In this document: piece by piece, positions 7,484 through 14,765 of the stretch
How positions within the stretch are numbered: the stretch's first letter is position 1
Layout: every line of letters begins with the position of its first letter
Position numbers and translations under genes: made by a program
The notes under the pieces: generated by a model
Database searches by the model: none
What the model was told of the DNA's origin: nothing
What the model saw: only the letters and a program-made list of their open reading frames with translations
NCBI GenBank assembly: GCA_034435615.1
Contig: DAOTWZ010000041.1
Coordinates: 1-37,066 of the forward strand
DNA from: H17-190 sp034435615
Lineage (GTDB): Bacteria > Chloroflexota > Dehalococcoidia > SM23-28-2 > HRBIN24
Direction of reading: 5' to 3'
Length of the DNA: 37,066 bases

Positions 7484-8640
7484 CAGCGCCCTCCCCGCCC
7501 TAGCAGTCGGTCCGAGATGTGGAGGAGCTGGATCTCGGAGGTGCCCTCGAAGATCTTGGTGAGGCGGGCGTCCCGCCAGTAGCGCTCCACGGCGAAGTCG
7601 GTGGTGTAGCCGTAGCCGCCGTGGATCTGGATCCCCTCGCTGGTGACCCGCTCTGCCATCTCGGAGGCGAACCACTTGGCCATGGAGGCCTCTAGGTCGG
7701 CGTTCTCGCCCCGGTCCAACTTGTCGGCGGCGTAGTAGGTGAGCTGGCGGGCCGCCTCTATCTCGGCCGCCATCTCGGCCAGCTTGAAGCGGATGGCCTG
7801 GAACTCGGCGATAGGCCGGCCGAACTGCTTGCGCTGCTGGGCGTAGGCCAGGGAGTCCTCCAGGGCCCCCCTGGCCAGGCCGATGGCGCGGGCGGCGGTG
7901 TGGATGCGGGCCACGTTCATGAAGCTCATGGCCATGTAGAAGCCGCGGCCCTCCTCTCCCACCAGGGCCGTCTCCGGCACCCGCGTCCCCTCGAAGCGCA
8001 GCTCCCAGGTCTTCCAGCCGAAGTAGCCTATCTTGTTGATGGGAGTGCCCTGCACGTTGGGGGGGAGGGCGCCCCGCTCCTTCTCGATGAGGAAGGCGCT
8101 GATGCCCACGTGGCGACGGCCCGGCTCCGGCGGGCTGGTGCGGGCGAAGACCAGGATGAAGTCCGCCTCGTCGGCGAAGGTGCACCACATCTTGGAGCCG
8201 GTGATGACCCACTCGTCGCCGTCGCGCTCGGCGCGGGTGGAGACGGCGGCGGCATCGGAGCCGGCGTCCGGCTCCGAGAGGGCGAAGGCGCCCAGGTACT
8301 CGCCCCGCGCCATGGGGGGCAGGTACTGGCGCTTCTGCTCCGCCCGGGCGTGGCGCAACCCCAGCCCGTTCCCGCGGGCGATGATGCTGGCCACGCTCAT
8401 CCAGGCCCGCGCCAGCTCCTCCGTCACCAGGGCATACTCGAAGGAGCCCAGCCCCAGCCCCCCGTACTCTGGCTCGATGAGGATGCCGAAGTAGCCCAGC
8501 TCCCCCATCTTGGCCCGCAGCTCCATGGGGATGCTCCCCTTCACCTTGTCCAGCTCGTTGGCTACCGGGAGCACCTCCTTCATGGCGAACTCCCGCGCCG
8601 TCTGCTGGATGAGCCGCCTCTCCTCGGTCATGTAGGTCAT
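7483..8640 (-). CDS. acyl-CoA dehydrogenase
   Basis: FAD-dependent acyl-CoA dehydrogenase of 385 residues, introducing an alpha-beta double bond in an acyl-CoA. The first family signature ALSEPDAGSDAAA is at about 120-132, the FAD/CoA-contacting GSKMWCTFADEADF at 148-161, the C-terminal QIHGGYGY at 338-345, and the catalytic base Glu365 lies in IFEGTSEIQ. The start overlaps the upstream MaoC stop as ATGA (8637-8640), and its stop overlaps the downstream MaoC start, so three genes are translationally coupled. In the itaconate/methylsuccinate scheme it could oxidise a methylsuccinyl-CoA-like substrate, but isobutyryl- or 2-methylbutyryl-CoA cannot be excluded. Confidence 0.93.
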   Translation of the reverse strand: MTYMTEERRLIQQTAREFAMKEVLPVANELDKVKGSIPMELRAKMGELGYFGILIEPEYGGLGLGSFEYALVTEELARAWMSVASIIARGNGLGLRHARAEQKRQYLPPMARGEYLGAFALSEPDAGSDAAAVSTRAERDGDEWVITGSKMWCTFADEADFILVFARTSPPEPGRRHVGISAFLIEKERGALPPNVQGTPINKIGYFGWKTWELRFEGTRVPETALVGEEGRGFYMAMSFMNVARIHTAARAIGLARGALEDSLAYAQQRKQFGRPIAEFQAIRFKLAEMAAEIEAARQLTYYAADKLDRGENADLEASMAKWFASEMAERVTSEGIQIHGGYGYTTDFAVERYWRDARLTKIFEGTSEIQLLHISDRLLGRGGR

Positions 8641-9128
8641 TGCTCGTGCCCCCTCCGGACGACAAGGTTGGAGCGGTGGAAGTCTATCACCAGCTCCTCC
8701 CGCTGGTTGAATCCCTCCGTGTGCCAGGTGACGATGCCGTGGTCCGGGTAGCGCTCCGACTCCCGCACGGCCACCACGGTGCTGCGGGCGGTCAGGGTGT
8801 CCCCAGGGTAGACCGGGCGGTGAAAGGTCAGGTTGTCCACCCCCAGGAAGAGGCCGCCCGCCTCGCTCAGATCCTCCACCGTGAGGCCGAAGACGGTCAG
8901 GAAGACCAGGAAGGGGTTCACCTGCACGTCCGGATGGCCGTGGGCGCGGGCGTACTCACGGTTGAAGTAGAGGGGGTTGAAGTTCATGGCCAGGGTGGTG
9001 AAGATGCTGTTGTCCCCCTCGTTGATGGTGCGGCCCCAGTGGTGGTGGAAGACCTGCCCCACCTGGAAGTCCTCGAAGCAGTTGCCGCGGGGCCACTTGC
9101 GGGCCCGCTGTCTCAGCTCTTCGACCAT
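8637..9128 (-). CDS. MaoC-like hot-dog protein, copy 2 (degenerate active site)
   Basis: Second MaoC-family hot-dog protein, 163 residues from ATG 9126-9128 (MVEELRQRARKW). It shares CFEDFQVGQVF with copy 1 but is clearly diverged. The D-x4-H position reads N49-FNPL-Y54, so both the Asp and the His of the canonical hydratase dyad are replaced, while the NPL between them is kept. It starts 14 bases after the prpD stop and ends in an ATGA overlap with the acyl-CoA dehydrogenase start. A GAGAGGGAGGAG purine run precedes the start. By analogy with heterodimeric MaoC hydratases such as HadAB or ChsH1-ChsH2, it may be the non-catalytic or complementary subunit of copy 1. That is inference. Confidence 0.85.
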   Translation of the reverse strand: MVEELRQRARKWPRGNCFEDFQVGQVFHHHWGRTINEGDNSIFTTLAMNFNPLYFNREYARAHGHPDVQVNPFLVFLTVFGLTVEDLSEAGGLFLGVDNLTFHRPVYPGDTLTARSTVVAVRESERYPDHGIVTWHTEGFNQREELVIDFHRSNLVVRRGHEQ

Positions 9129-9142
9129 CTCCTCCCTCTCTA

Positions 9143-10486
9143 TCAAGGCTGGCAGAGACGGGCTACCTCCCTGACGTCGCCTCCCTCCACCCGGGCGATA
9201 GCCTCTATGAGGGCCTCCGCCCGCTCCTCCCCCAGCACGGGCGAGACGAGGCCACGGAACTTGGCCGTGAGGCGTTGCCACTGCAGGTCCAGGTCCGGGC
9301 AGGGTCGGGAGACGTCAGCGAACTCGCTCAGGCTGGTGCCATCGGCCAGGGTGACCGTCACCTCGGAGCAACTGTCCCGCATCTCGGGGTCGGCCTCCAC
9401 GTGCACCCTCTCCATGAGGGAGACCAGGGAGGGCTCCCGGACGCTGGCGTCGTTGAAGGCGGCCTCGTCGGTGCCCCGCCCGGCCAGGGCCAGGGCGGTG
9501 GTGAAGCGCATGCTGAACTTCCCCTCCAGCCCCGTGCGGGGCGAGGGGATGTTGCAGATCCCCATGTTGACCTCGGGGACGCGCAGGCGCACCTCCCGCA
9601 CCTGCTCCGGGCTGATGCCGTGCCGCTCCCTGAGGCGCAGGGCAGCCTCGATGCTGGCGTGGGTGCCGTAGCAGGCGGCGTGGTACTTGAACAGGACATC
9701 GCGGATGGCGAAGCCGCCCTCCAGACGGTCCAGCACCTGGGGGCGCAGGGTATCGGTGTGGGTGGCGCAGAAGCCCTGCTCCGAGTCCAGGACGGCGGCA
9801 TCGGCGGTGAAGCCGCGAGCAGCCAGGCGGGCCGCCAAGAGGCCGTTGAGGGCGGCCTTCCCCGCCTGGAGGGGCTTGGTCATGGTGCCGAACATGGACT
9901 TGAGGCCGGACGCCAGCGCCCCGGCGATGCCCAGGGCGTGGCGCCACTGCTCCTCCGCCAGCCCCAGGTAGTGGGCGCAGGCAGCAGCCGCCCCCAGCGC
10001 CCCCAGGGTGGCGGTGGCGTGCCAGCCCGCCCTGTAGTGCCCGGGGGCCATGACCCCACCAATGCGACACTCCGTCTCCAGACCAGCCACGAAGGCAGTG
10101 AGGAAGCGATGGCCGGGCGCCTCCTGCCCCGCCTCCGCCAGGGCCAGCAGGGCCGGGTAGACGGGGACGGAGGGGTGGCCAGGCATCATGAGGTGGACGT
10201 CGTCGTAGTCCAGGGCGTGGGAGGCGGCGCCGTTCACCAGGGCCGCCATGAGGGGAGTGGTGCGCAGAGGTGTGCCCAGCACGGTGGCGGCGCCGTCGCC
10301 CCCCTGCTCCTGTGCCTCCGCCAGCAGGAGGGAGGCGAGGGGCTGTTGCGAGCCCGCTATGGCTACCCCCACCCAGTCCAGGAGACAATGCTTGGCCAGG
10401 ACGACGACGTCCTCCGGCAGGGCCTCGAATTGGAGGCAGCGCGCCGTCTGGACTATGCGCTCGGTGATGCTGCCGTTGACGGACAT
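9143..10486 (-). CDS. MmgE/PrpD family protein
   Basis: Member of the MmgE/PrpD family (447 residues), which includes 2-methylcitrate dehydratase and cis-aconitate decarboxylase. It has the all-helical N-terminal domain, with HALDYDDVHLMMPGHPSVPV (about 90-109), and the KPLQAGKAALNGLLAA segment (about 205-220) typical of the family, followed by the smaller C-terminal alpha/beta domain. It is first in the minus-strand operon, behind a promoter at 10556-10585. The ribosome binding site is weak (GAGGACGGTG). PrpD homologues sit in the Pseudomonas itaconate (rip-type) cluster next to the same partner genes. Whether this one handles methylcitrate, itaconate or another short branched acid is not shown by the sequence. 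Confidence 0.9.
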   Translation of the reverse strand: MSVNGSITERIVQTARCLQFEALPEDVVVLAKHCLLDWVGVAIAGSQQPLASLLLAEAQEQGGDGAATVLGTPLRTTPLMAALVNGAASHALDYDDVHLMMPGHPSVPVYPALLALAEAGQEAPGHRFLTAFVAGLETECRIGGVMAPGHYRAGWHATATLGALGAAAACAHYLGLAEEQWRHALGIAGALASGLKSMFGTMTKPLQAGKAALNGLLAARLAARGFTADAAVLDSEQGFCATHTDTLRPQVLDRLEGGFAIRDVLFKYHAACYGTHASIEAALRLRERHGISPEQVREVRLRVPEVNMGICNIPSPRTGLEGKFSMRFTTALALAGRGTDEAAFNDASVREPSLVSLMERVHVEADPEMRDSCSEVTVTLADGTSLSEFADVSRPCPDLDLQWQRLTAKFRGLVSPVLGEERAEALIEAIARVEGGDVREVARLCQP

Positions 10487-10555
10487 GGCTCACACCGTCC
10501 TCGACCGGACGCGGCGGCGCGTCCTTCCTGTTCAACCAATGCTCAGGTTAGTCGC

Positions 10556-10585
10556 ATATTAGCCCAAGGTCGGCAGCTTCATCAA
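10556..10585 (-). promoter_or_regulatory. promoter for prpD-maoC-acd-maoC-caiB-citE operon
   Basis: Read on the minus strand: TTGATG (10580-10585), an 18-base spacer and TAATAT (10556-10561). It lies 70 bases upstream of the prpD-family start and faces the promoter of the plus-strand CoA-transferase. Confidence 0.6.
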
Positions 10586-10600
10586 GGAGTGGCAGGGCCG

Positions 10601-10629
10601 TTGACGGGACAGGTGGGTGCCCCTACCCT
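10601..10629 (+). promoter_or_regulatory. probable promoter for CoA-transferase copy 2
   Basis: TTGACG (10601-10606), a 17-base spacer and TACCCT (10624-10629). The -10 match is poor but position and spacing suit the start at 10659. Confidence 0.4.
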
Positions 10630-10658
10630 CTTGCATAGGAGAAAAGGGCCAGCCTTCC

Positions 10659-11903
10659 ATGCTGGAGCGACCTCTTCGGGCCTACCGGGTCATTGAGCTG
10701 CCGGGCCCCGTCCCTCTCTTCGCCGGCAAGCTGCTGGCTGACCTGGGGGCCGACGTGATAAAGGTGGAGCCCCCGGGCGGCGACGAGGCCCGCTCCCTGC
10801 CTCCTCTGGTCCCCCTGGGCGACGGGGACGATATCGGCCTGCTGTGGGTGGCCTACAGCCTGGGCAAGCGTAGCGTCACCCTCGATCTCCACCAGGAGGA
10901 GGGAAGGCACCTCCTCCTGCGTCTCCTGGATGGGGCAGACGTCCTCCTGGACGGCTTACCGCCCGGGGAGCTGGAGGGTCTGGGACTGGGCTACGAGCAA
11001 CTGCAGCAGGCCAACCCGCGCCTGGTCCTGACCTCCATCAGCTCCTTCGGCCAGACCGGGCCCTACAGCCGCTGGCGGGGCTCCGACCTGGTCCATTTCG
11101 CCCTGGGGGGCTATCTCTACATGACGGGGCCGGAGGACGGCCCGCCCCTGAAGGTATCGGCGCCCTGGCAGACTCTCCTCTTCGGGGGGAGCCACGCCGT
11201 CATGGCCACCCTGCTGGCCCTGCGCTGGCGTCGGCAGACCGGCCGGGGGGCCCGCGTGGACCAGGCCATCCGCGACACCGTCCTCTGGATGCTGGCCAAC
11301 ACCTACCAGCACTACGACCTGGCCGGCATCAACGTGCGCCGGCGCGGCTCGGCGCGTGACCTGGGCTCCGTGGTGCGGCTGCGGGCCGTTTACCGCTGTC
11401 GGGACGGCTACGTGGTCTGGATGTTCGTGCCGGGGCACATCGGCGGGCGGGACGCCCGCGCCCTCGTCCAGTGGATGGCAGAGGAAGGGATGGCCCCCGA
11501 TTGGTTCGCCACCGTGGACTGGGACGACCTCGACCTCCTGGAGCGGCGGGAGCTCCTGCCGGAGCTGGAGCGGGCCTTCGCCGACTTCTTCGCCACCAAG
11601 ACGAAGCGCGAGCTCTTCCGCTGGGCCATGGAGCACCGGGCCATGCTGGCCCCCATGCGCACCCTGGAGGAGGTCTTCCAGGACGAACAGCTAGCGGCGC
11701 GGGAGGCCTGGCGGACGGTGGAGCTGGGGCCAGGGCTTCCCCAGGCCCGGGTGCCCGGCCCGCCCGTCCGACTGGACGGCGTGCGCTGGGAGCCCCGCGG
11801 CCGCCCGCCCCTCCCCGGGGAGCACAACCGGGAGATATACGCGGGGGAGCTGGGGCTGACGGAGGCCGAGCTGATGGCGCTGGCCGAGAGGGGCGTCGTC
11901 TGA
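10659..11903 (+). CDS. CaiB/BaiF family protein, copy 2 (no catalytic Asp)
   Basis: Family III CoA-transferase fold of 414 residues. The N-terminal ADLGADVIKVEPPGGDEAR and the TGRGARVDQAIRD region fit the family. The catalytic Asp should lie 21 residues before TGRG, but the segment reads PWQTLLFGG (169-177) with no acidic residue. The other three copies in this window keep the Asp at exactly that spacing. I chose ATG 10659 (MLERPLRAYRVIELPG) because the fold begins there and AAAGGG lies ten bases upstream; an earlier in-frame ATG at 10617 falls inside the probable promoter. It is followed by copy 3 on the same strand. It could be a non-catalytic subunit of a heteromer with copy 3, or an enzyme of different chemistry. 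Confidence 0.85.
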   Translation: MLERPLRAYRVIELPGPVPLFAGKLLADLGADVIKVEPPGGDEARSLPPLVPLGDGDDIGLLWVAYSLGKRSVTLDLHQEEGRHLLLRLLDGADVLLDGLPPGELEGLGLGYEQLQQANPRLVLTSISSFGQTGPYSRWRGSDLVHFALGGYLYMTGPEDGPPLKVSAPWQTLLFGGSHAVMATLLALRWRRQTGRGARVDQAIRDTVLWMLANTYQHYDLAGINVRRRGSARDLGSVVRLRAVYRCRDGYVVWMFVPGHIGGRDARALVQWMAEEGMAPDWFATVDWDDLDLLERRELLPELERAFADFFATKTKRELFRWAMEHRAMLAPMRTLEEVFQDEQLAAREAWRTVELGPGLPQARVPGPPVRLDGVRWEPRGRPPLPGEHNREIYAGELGLTEAELMALAERGVV

Positions 11904-11915
11904 GGGGAGGCCACC

Positions 11916-12022
11916 GCCTGACGTTGCGGATGGCATGAGGGAGGAGCACAGGGGCAGCGGGACGGGGGCAGCCAGACGTTCCGCCTGGTGCCTGACGCTG
12001 TGGATGCCATGAGGGAGGAGCG
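11916..12022 (+). repeat. 33-base imperfect direct repeat spanning duplicated start region
   Basis: Bases 11916-11948 and 11990-12022 match at all but 4 of 33 positions, 74 bases apart. Both contain GGCATGAGGGAGGAG or GCCATGAGGGAGGAG, so the start codon and first four codons of CoA-transferase copy 3 are present twice. The offset is not a multiple of three. Confidence 0.8.
11935..12012 (+). CDS. possible 25-codon leader ORF made by start-region duplication
   Basis: ATG 11935 lies in the first copy of the direct repeat. The frame runs 25 codons (beginning MREEHRGSG) and its TGA (12010-12012) overlaps the ATG of CoA-transferase copy 3 as ATGA. The peptide has no recognisable fold. The nearest purine-rich site (GGGGAGG, 11904-11910) is too far away to be a good ribosome binding site. 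It may be a by-product of the duplication or a short upstream ORF that couples translation. Low confidence that it is expressed. Confidence 0.25.
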   Translation: MREEHRGSGTGAARRSAWCLTLWMP

Positions 12023-13235
12023 GATAAAGAGACCGTTGGAGGGGATACGGGTGGTGGACTTCAGCGCCACCCTGGCCGGGCCCTCCGCCTCCCGCCATCT
12101 GGCCGACTTCGGCGCCCAGGTCATAAAGATAGAGTCCCAGGCTCACCCCGACACCCTGCGGGTGGGTATGCCCTACGCCGGCGGCGTGCGAGGCCTGAAC
12201 CGGTCGGGCTACTTCGCCACCTACAACGCCGGCAAGCTCTCCTTCGCCCTCAACCTCACCCGGCCCGGCGCACTGGAGATAGTGCGCCGGATGGTGGAGC
12301 GCTCGGACGTGGTGCTGGAGTCCTTCGCTCCGGGCGTGCTGGCCCGCCTGGGCCTCACTTACGAGCTCATGAGCCAATGGAACCCGCGCATCGTCATGGC
12401 CAGCCACTCCCTTCAGGGGCAGTGGGGCCCCCTGGCCAGTCAGCGAGGCTATGGGCAGATCGCCAGCGCCATGAGCGGCTGGTACGACCTGACAGGACAG
12501 GAGGGAGAGGAGCCGGTGGGACCCTACTCCGCCTACACCGACTTCATCTCCTGGCCCTTCCTGGTCATCGCCATCCTGGTGGCCCTGGAGGTGCGGGAGG
12601 TCACCGGCCGCGGCCTCTATATAGACCATGCCCAGATGGAGTCCTCCCTGCAGTTCCTGGCCCCCCTCCTGCTGGAGCTCCAGCTCACGGGACGGGTCCC
12701 CAGCCGCCGCGGCAACCGCGAGGACTATGCCGCCCCCAACAACGTCTATCCCTGCCGGGGGGACGACCGCTGGCTGGCCATCACCGTGAGCAGCGACGCC
12801 GAATGGCAGGCCCTCTGTCAGGCCCTGGGCCATCCCGAGGCCGCCCACGACCCTCGCTTCGCCACCCTGGCCGCTCGCAAGGCCCACGAGGGCGAGCTGG
12901 ACGCTCTCCTGAGCTCCTGGACGGCCCCCCACGACCCCTTCGACCTCATGGAGCGGCTCCAGGCGGCGGGCGTGGCCGCCGGAGTGGTGGCCAAGGCGGA
13001 GGACCTTCTGCGGGACCCCCAGCTCCAGCACCGGGGGACCTTCCGCCGGCTGGAGCATCCGGAGATAGGGCGTCACGCCGTGCTGGGCCACTCCTTCCGC
13101 ATCGAAGGGCTGGAGGCCGGCCCGACGCGGGCAGCCCCCCTCCTGGGGGAGCACACCTATCAGCTCTGCCGGGAGCTGCTGGGCCTCAGCGATGACGAGA
13201 TAGCCGACTACGCAGCCCGAGGCGTCCTGGAGTGA
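12009..13235 (+). CDS. CaiB/BaiF (family III) CoA-transferase, copy 3
   Basis: Family III CoA-transferase of 408 residues from ATG 12009 (MREERIKRPLEGIRVVDFS). A GTG seven codons earlier (11988) is possible but has no better ribosome binding site. The N-terminal ATLAGPSASRHLADFGAQV and ESFAPGVLARLGLTYE match the family. The catalytic Asp is kept in AYTDFISWPF, 21 residues before TGRG. It follows copy 2 by 105 bases and is probably cotranscribed with it. The pair resembles tandem CaiB genes whose products form a heteromeric enzyme, such as BbsE/BbsF for benzylsuccinate. It ends nine bases before the convergent LLM gene. Substrate unknown. Confidence 0.9.
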   Translation: MREERIKRPLEGIRVVDFSATLAGPSASRHLADFGAQVIKIESQAHPDTLRVGMPYAGGVRGLNRSGYFATYNAGKLSFALNLTRPGALEIVRRMVERSDVVLESFAPGVLARLGLTYELMSQWNPRIVMASHSLQGQWGPLASQRGYGQIASAMSGWYDLTGQEGEEPVGPYSAYTDFISWPFLVIAILVALEVREVTGRGLYIDHAQMESSLQFLAPLLLELQLTGRVPSRRGNREDYAAPNNVYPCRGDDRWLAITVSSDAEWQALCQALGHPEAAHDPRFATLAARKAHEGELDALLSSWTAPHDPFDLMERLQAAGVAAGVVAKAEDLLRDPQLQHRGTFRRLEHPEIGRHAVLGHSFRIEGLEAGPTRAAPLLGEHTYQLCRELLGLSDDEIADYAARGVLE

Positions 13236-13244
13236 GGCGGGGGC

Positions 13245-14093
13245 CTACGCCCTGGCGAACCTCTCGATGAGGGCGGCCCGCCGGTCCAGGATGGGCACCA
13301 CCTGGTCCGCCGGCAGCGACGGGACGCGGAAGACGCAGCGCTCCACCCCCAGGCTGGCGTAGTACTCGATGACCTCCGGCTGTCCCGGCACCCAGAAGAC
13401 GGTGATGGGCACCGGCCCGCGGCCCGCCTCCTCCAGCAGGCGGTTCAGCTCGGCCAGCCGCTCACCCAGGGGAGGCATCTCCGGGTTGTGGGTGGGCATC
13501 CAGGCGTCGCCGCAGGCGGCCACCTCCCGCATGGCGTAGGAGCTGTTGCCACCTATGTATACCGGCGGGTGCGGCTTCTGGACGGGCTTCGGCCAGGACC
13601 AGATGCGGTCGAAATTCACGAACTGGCCGTGGAACTCCGGCTCGTCCTCCGTCCAGATGGCCTTCATGGCCAGGATGCGCTCCCGCATGACACGCCAGCG
13701 CTGGGAGGGACGGGTGCCGTGGTTCAGCATCTCCTCGCGGTTCCAGCCCGCCCCGGCGCCGAAGATGAAGCGGCCCCCCGAGAGGATGTCCAGGGTGGCT
13801 ATCTCCTTGGCCAGCACTATGGGGTCTCGCTCTGTCACCAGGGAGACGCCGGTGCCCAGGCGGATGCGACTGGTGACCATGGCCGCCGCCGTCAGGGCTA
13901 TGTAGGGGTCCATGATGTGGTAATAGTCCTGGGGCAGCTCGCCCCCTCCCGGGTAGGGGGTCTCCCGGGAGGCCGGTATGTGCGTGTGCTCTGGGAACCA
14001 GACGGACTCGAATCCTCGCTCCTCCGCCAGCCTGGCCAGCTCCTGGGGGGCTATAGAGTACTCCGTGGGCATGAGAAGGACACCGAACTTCAT
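13245..14093 (-). CDS. LLM-class (F420-type) flavin-dependent oxidoreductase
   Basis: Luciferase-like monooxygenase superfamily protein of 282 residues. This subgroup is generally F420-dependent in Actinobacteria and Chloroflexota. Typical elements are ERGFESVWFPEHTHIP (about 24-39), IRLGTGVSLVTERDPIVLAKEIATLD with the cofactor-contacting TG, SGGRFIFGAGAGWNREE and KPHPPVYIGG. ATG 14091-14093 follows AAGGAGG by four bases; ten further in-frame codons upstream are excluded by this site. A consensus promoter lies at 14123-14151. Whether F420 or FMN is the cofactor cannot be decided from sequence alone, and the substrate is unknown. It is convergent with CoA-transferase copy 3. Confidence 0.9.
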   Translation of the reverse strand: MKFGVLLMPTEYSIAPQELARLAEERGFESVWFPEHTHIPASRETPYPGGGELPQDYYHIMDPYIALTAAAMVTSRIRLGTGVSLVTERDPIVLAKEIATLDILSGGRFIFGAGAGWNREEMLNHGTRPSQRWRVMRERILAMKAIWTEDEPEFHGQFVNFDRIWSWPKPVQKPHPPVYIGGNSSYAMREVAACGDAWMPTHNPEMPPLGERLAELNRLLEEAGRGPVPITVFWVPGQPEVIEYYASLGVERCVFRVPSLPADQVVPILDRRAALIERFARA

Positions 14094-14122
14094 GTCGCCT
14101 CCTTGCAAGGCTCTTCGCTGCA

Positions 14123-14151
14123 CTTTTACGGATGCCCCTCTCCTCTGTCAA
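14123..14151 (-). promoter_or_regulatory. promoter for LLM oxidoreductase gene
   Basis: Read on the minus strand: consensus TTGACA (14146-14151), 17 bases, TAAAAG (14123-14128), about 30 bases before the start codon. Confidence 0.65.
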
Positions 14152-14168
14152 GTAGGTGGAGGGCGCGG

Positions 14169-14198
14169 TTGCCGCCTCGCTCTCGCCCGGACTAAAAT
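14169..14198 (+). promoter_or_regulatory. promoter for VOC protein gene
   Basis: TTGCCG (14169-14174), 18 bases, TAAAAT (14193-14198); about 40 bases before the AAGGAGG ribosome binding site and ATG 14240. Confidence 0.55.
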
Positions 14199-14239
14199 CC
14201 TGGCCACAGGGCGGCCCACGGCCGGAAGGAGGGACGACC

Positions 14240-14758
14240 ATGCCCATAAGCCCCATTCACCACGTGGCGTTGACGGTCTCGGACCTGGAGCGGTCCGTCG
14301 CCTTCTATTGCGATGTCCTGGGCTTCCGCAAGACGCTGGACATGACCCTGAGCGGCCCCGGCATCGAAAGGCTGGCCCGCCTCAGGCCGGGGAGCAAGAT
14401 GCGCTCCGTCATCCTCCAGCAGGGGCGGGCCACCGTGGGGGAGCTGGAGCTCATCGCCGTCGAACCACCGCCCCCTGACCCTGGCCGGCCCAAGAGGGCG
14501 GGAGAGCTGGGGGTCTTCCTCATCTCCTTCGAGGTGACGGACGAGGAGATGACGGAGGTCTACCGACGCCTGCAGGAGAAGGGGGTGCGCTGCTTCTCGG
14601 AGCCCCAGACGCTGGAGCTGCGGGGCTACGGCCCCATCGAGGCCGTCATCTTCGAGGATCCGGACGGCAACCTGCTGGAGCTCTTCAAGTCGCCGGCGCC
14701 GGAGGTGGTGCGGCAGCACTGGGAGGCCGTCAAGGCGGAGAGGGCCGGGCGCGGCTAG
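14240..14758 (+). CDS. VOC superfamily (glyoxalase/bleomycin resistance-like) protein
   Basis: Vicinal-oxygen-chelate protein of 172 residues with two beta-alpha-beta-beta-beta modules. The first module starts PISPIHHVALTVSDLERSV (metal-ligand His region) and carries GELELIAVE. The second contains VFLISFEVTDEEM and ends VIFEDPDGNLLELF, where the last Glu is the usual metal ligand. ATG 14240 has AAGGAGGG upstream. It stands alone between divergent and convergent neighbours. Methylmalonyl-CoA epimerase, glyoxalase I and extradiol dioxygenase all share this fold. The acyl-CoA context makes an epimerase-like or ring-cleavage role possible, but nothing in the sequence settles it. Confidence 0.85.
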   Translation: MPISPIHHVALTVSDLERSVAFYCDVLGFRKTLDMTLSGPGIERLARLRPGSKMRSVILQQGRATVGELELIAVEPPPPDPGRPKRAGELGVFLISFEVTDEEMTEVYRRLQEKGVRCFSEPQTLELRGYGPIEAVIFEDPDGNLLELFKSPAPEVVRQHWEAVKAERAGRG

Positions 14759-14765
14759 GCGGGCC

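Noticed and set aside
7484..8665. Upstream extension of MaoC copy 1 into a 556-residue protein
   Set aside because: The extension is an alternative frame of the acyl-CoA dehydrogenase gene with no domain; ATG 7483 overlaps the dehydrogenase stop as TGATG.
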